A stretch of 7,540 nucleotides of DNA from positions 1-7,540 of the forward strand of contig JAEXPS010000026.1 of assembly GCA_023438885.1 (NCBI GenBank), read 5' to 3'. The notes below the pieces were generated by a model. That model made no database searches. It was given only the letters and a program-made list of their open reading frames with translations, and was not told the DNA's origin. Below are positions 5,579-7,540 of this stretch, one piece after another (the stretch's first letter is position 1; every line of letters begins with the position of its first letter). The DNA comes from Actinomycetes bacterium. GTDB lineage: Bacteria; Actinomycetota; Actinomycetes; Actinomycetales; Cellulomonadaceae. Made by a program: the position numbers and the translations under genes.

Positions 5579-7014
5579 CCGACGGCCCCTTCCATCTGCA
5601 GCTCGATCAGGCGGTTGAGCTCGAGCGCGTACTCCATGGGCAGCTCACGCGCGATGGGCTCGACGAACCCCCGCACGATCATCGCCATGGCCTCCTGCTC
5701 GGGCATGCCGCGGGACATCAGGTAGAACAGCTGGTCCTCCGACACCCGCGAGACCGTGGCCTCGTGGCCCATCGTCACGTCGTCCTCGCGGACGTCGACG
5801 TACGGGTAGGTGTCCGAGCGGGAGATCTGGTCGACGAGCAGCGCGTCGCAGAGCACCGACGACTTGCTCGCCTCGGCGCCCTCGAGCACCTGCACCAGGC
5901 CGCGGTAGGAGCAGCGCCCGCCGCCCCGCGCCACGGACTTGCTGACGATGTGCGACGAGGTGTGCGGCGCGCAGTGCACCATCTTCGAACCGGTGTCCTG
6001 GTGCTGGCCCTCGCCGGCGAAGGCGATCGACAGCGTCTCGCCGCTGGCGTGCTCACCCATGAGGTACACGGCCGGGTACTTCATCGTCACCTTGGAGCCG
6101 ATGTTGCCGTCGACCCACTCCATCGTGCCGCCCTCGGCGACCGTCGCCCGCTTGGTCACCAGGTTGTAGACGTTGGTGGACCAGTTCTGGATCGTCGTGT
6201 ACCGCACCCGGGCGTTCTTCTTGACGATGATCTCGACGACCGCCGAGTGCAGGGAGTCGCTCTGGTAGATCGGCGCCGTACATCCCTCGACGTAGTGAAC
6301 GTACGAGCCCTCGTCCGCGATGATCAGCGTCCGCTCGAACTGGCCCATGTTCTCGGTGTTGATCCGGAAGTAGGCCTGCAGCGGGATCTCGACGTGCACC
6401 CCCGGCGGCACGTAGACGAACGACCCGCCGGACCACACCGCCGTGTTGAGCGACGCGAACTTGTTGTCCCCCGGCGGGATCACCGAGCCGAAGTACTGCT
6501 CGAAGATCTCGGGGTGCTCCTTGAGGCCGGTGTCCGTGTCGAGGAACACGACACCCTGGCTCTCCAGCTCCTCCTGGATCTGGTGGTAGACGACCTCGGA
6601 CTCGTACTGCGCGGCGACACCGGCGACGAGGCGCTGCTTCTCCGCCTCGGGGATGCCCAGCCGGTCGTACGTGTTCTTGATGTCGTCCGGCAGCTCCTCC
6701 CACGTGGAGGCCTGCCGCTCGGTCGACCGCACGAAGTACTTGATCGTGTCGAAGTCGATGCCGGACAGGTCGGCGCCCCACCACGGCATCGGCTTCTTGT
6801 CGAACAGCCGCAGGGCCTTGAGCCGGGTGTTGAGCATCCACTCGGGCTCGCTCTTGAGGGCCGAGATGTCCCGGACCACCTCCTGCGACAGCCCGCGTCG
6901 CGCACTGGCGCCTGCGGCGTCGGCGTCGTGCCAGCCGTACGCGTAGTTGCCGACCGAGGCGATGACCTCGTCTTGTGTCAAGGGCGGGGTCAGCGGCTGC
7001 GTGGATGCGCTCAT
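5575..7014 (-). CDS. sufB: SufB, Fe-S cluster scaffold protein
   Basis: This 479-residue protein is the main scaffold of the SUF system and forms SufBCD complexes with the two neighbouring products. It opens with a helical N-terminal domain (YAYGWHDADAAG and KSEPEWMLNTRLKALRLF). A beta-helix core follows with FVYVPPGVHVEIPLQAYFRI (199-218) and YVEGCTAPIY, where C245 matches E. coli C254. Next comes VLCDALLVD (C389, matching E. coli C405, the probable sulfur-accepting cluster ligand). MGHEATVSR carries H417 and E418, matching E. coli H433 and E434, and a helical end contains EDQLFYLMSRGM. All key residues are present. No intein interrupts the gene, unlike many mycobacterial sufB genes. The frame is open upstream into sufR, but the ATG at 7014 is clearly the start: it begins the family N-terminus, overlaps the sufR stop as ATGA, and has a strong ribosome binding site. 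Confidence 0.97.
   Translation of the reverse strand: MSASTQPLTPPLTQDEVIASVGNYAYGWHDADAAGASARRGLSQEVVRDISALKSEPEWMLNTRLKALRLFDKKPMPWWGADLSGIDFDTIKYFVRSTERQASTWEELPDDIKNTYDRLGIPEAEKQRLVAGVAAQYESEVVYHQIQEELESQGVVFLDTDTGLKEHPEIFEQYFGSVIPPGDNKFASLNTAVWSGGSFVYVPPGVHVEIPLQAYFRINTENMGQFERTLIIADEGSYVHYVEGCTAPIYQSDSLHSAVVEIIVKKNARVRYTTIQNWSTNVYNLVTKRATVAEGGTMEWVDGNIGSKVTMKYPAVYLMGEHASGETLSIAFAGEGQHQDTGSKMVHCAPHTSSHIVSKSVARGGGRCSYRGLVQVLEGAEASKSSVLCDALLVDQISRSDTYPYVDVREDDVTMGHEATVSRVSEDQLFYLMSRGMPEQEAMAMIVRGFVEPIARELPMEYALELNRLIELQMEGAVG
5586..5593 (-). promoter_or_regulatory. Ribosome binding site that fixes the sufD start
   Basis: The minus strand reads GGAAGGGG, 7 bases before the GTG at 5578 and inside the end of sufB. 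It supports the GTG start over the ATG at 5563. Confidence 0.6.
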
Positions 7015-7540
7015 GCCGGCACTCCTTCCTGGTGGGGGGTCTTGGTCGAGGGCGGGGATGTCGGCACGTTGGTGGTGCAGACGTGCCCGCCGGTGGTCAG
7101 GGTGGCCAGACGCTGCACGTGCACGCCGAGCACCCGGGCGAACGCCCGGGTCTCCGCCTCGCACAGCTGGGGGTAGGCGGCCGCGACGTCCTGCACCGGG
7201 CAGTGGCCCTGGCACACCTGGACGAGCGGCAGGCCGGGCACCGGACGGGCCGAGGCGGCGAACCCCGCGGCGTCCAGGGCGTCGGCAAGGGCGTGGGCAC
7301 GACGTGACAGGTCCGGGCCGGCGGCGTCCACCACGGGCGCGACGGCGCGCTCCAGCTGGACCATCCGCTCCTGCGCGAACCTCTCGAGTGCGTCCGGGCC
7401 CGCCTCCTGGGCGAGGAAGGCCAGTGCCTGATTCGCGATCTCGGCGTAGCGATGGGACAGCGTCTCCTGGCCACGGGAGGCGACGACGAACCGCCGGGCG
7501 GGCCGGCCCCGACCGGCCGGGGCCCGGTACGCCGGCAGCG
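7011..7540 (-). CDS. sufR: SufR, Fe-S-responsive winged-helix repressor of the suf operon (partial, 5' end outside window)
   Basis: The frame is open from the right edge and ends at a TGA at 7013-7011, giving the last 175 or so residues. The DNA-binding winged-helix domain is mostly beyond the edge. Only its wing is visible, as the Arg/Pro-rich APAGRGRPARRFVVASRG. After that come helices (ETLSHRYAEIANQALAFL) and a C-terminal domain with four cysteines at codons 7214-7212, 7202-7200, 7163-7161 and 7079-7077. They form a CX3C-X12-C-X27-C pattern (CQGHC, PQLCEAETRAF, GGHVCTTNVP) like that of mycobacterial SufR. Homologues bind an Fe-S cluster through residues of this region and repress suf genes. 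Being first in the operon fits autoregulation, though the promoter and operator lie outside the window. A start at the internal ATG at 7364 would discard recognisable domain sequence and is unlikely. Confidence 0.92.
   Translation of the reverse strand, partial: LPAYRAPAGRGRPARRFVVASRGQETLSHRYAEIANQALAFLAQEAGPDALERFAQERMVQLERAVAPVVDAAGPDLSRRAHALADALDAAGFAASARPVPGLPLVQVCQGHCPVQDVAAAYPQLCEAETRAFARVLGVHVQRLATLTTGGHVCTTNVPTSPPSTKTPHQEGVPA
7022..7030 (-). promoter_or_regulatory. Strong ribosome binding site of sufB inside the end of sufR
   Basis: The minus strand reads AGGAAGGAG, 7 bases before the sufB ATG at 7014. It is the best match to a Shine-Dalgarno sequence in the operon, which suits a scaffold protein needed in larger amounts than its repressor. 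Confidence 0.7.

Noticed and set aside
5575..7014. Intein or inactivating insertion in sufB
   Set aside because: The protein runs without interruption through all the conserved blocks at a length normal for SufB, so nothing is inserted.
2078..7176. Four long plus-strand open frames (about 2078-3388, 3129-4541, 4361-5725 and 5764-7176, each 436-470 codons) antisense to the suf genes
   Set aside because: Their translations are Arg/His/Val/Gly/Asp-rich with no recognisable domains, and they run straight across real gene boundaries. They arise because GC-rich third codon positions of the suf genes suppress stops on the opposite strand.
7011..7364. SufR start at the internal ATG at 7364 (117 residues)
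   Set aside because: The frame continues upstream to the window edge with the winged-helix wing sequence and typical SufR helices, so the gene starts outside the window.
1..7540. CRISPR arrays, tRNA or rRNA genes, insertion sequences, attachment sites
   Set aside because: I saw no regularly spaced repeats, cloverleaf-like sequence, transposase or integrase frame, or terminal inverted repeats. The window is almost fully occupied by ordinary coding sequence.

Overview
The window is very GC-rich, with strong codon bias, GTG starts and tightly packed genes. This fits an actinobacterium. The gene order and protein flavour suggest the Micrococcales (a Cellulomonas-like or Promicromonospora-like relative), but the genus is an inference and cannot be fixed from this sequence alone.

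Layout. Positions 1-150 (+) hold the last 49 codons of an unrecognised gene. A short gap (151-186) carries a weak hairpin and a possible -10 element. A membrane-anchored neutral zinc metallopeptidase of the YpfJ family follows at 187-1095 (+). Everything from 1111 to the right edge is one minus-strand operon for the SUF iron-sulfur cluster assembly machinery. In transcription order, right to left, it reads: sufR (5' end cut by the window edge), sufB, sufD, a Rieske-type [2Fe-2S] ferredoxin gene, sufC, sufS, sufU, sufT. The metallopeptidase and the operon converge, with only 15 bp between their stop codons.

How the genes work together. SufS takes sulfur from cysteine and passes it to the zinc-dependent acceptor SufU. 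SufU delivers it to the SufB-SufC-SufD scaffold, where SufC ATPase activity drives the changes needed to build a cluster. SufT (MIP18/DUF59 family) acts in maturation or transfer to client proteins. SufR is a winged-helix repressor with four cysteines placed to bind a cluster, so it can report Fe-S status back to the operon. The Rieske protein is the accessory member. Its place between sufD and sufC suggests a redox role or a client role, but the sequence does not say which.

Five of the seven gene junctions are 4-bp ATGA/GTGA overlaps. The other two are 9-bp and 13-bp gaps in which the ribosome binding site overlaps the preceding stop codon. There is no room for internal promoters between genes, so the operon looks like a single translationally coupled unit.

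The window is a well-known type of locus, and I found no convincing undescribed system. The points most worth a second look are the embedded Rieske protein, an alanine in SufD where the E. coli protein has an interface cysteine, a cysteine-bearing insertion in SufU next to its metal site, and a possible leaderless promoter for the metallopeptidase. No RNA gene, CRISPR array, mobile element or intein was seen, and there is no gene-free stretch longer than 300 bases.
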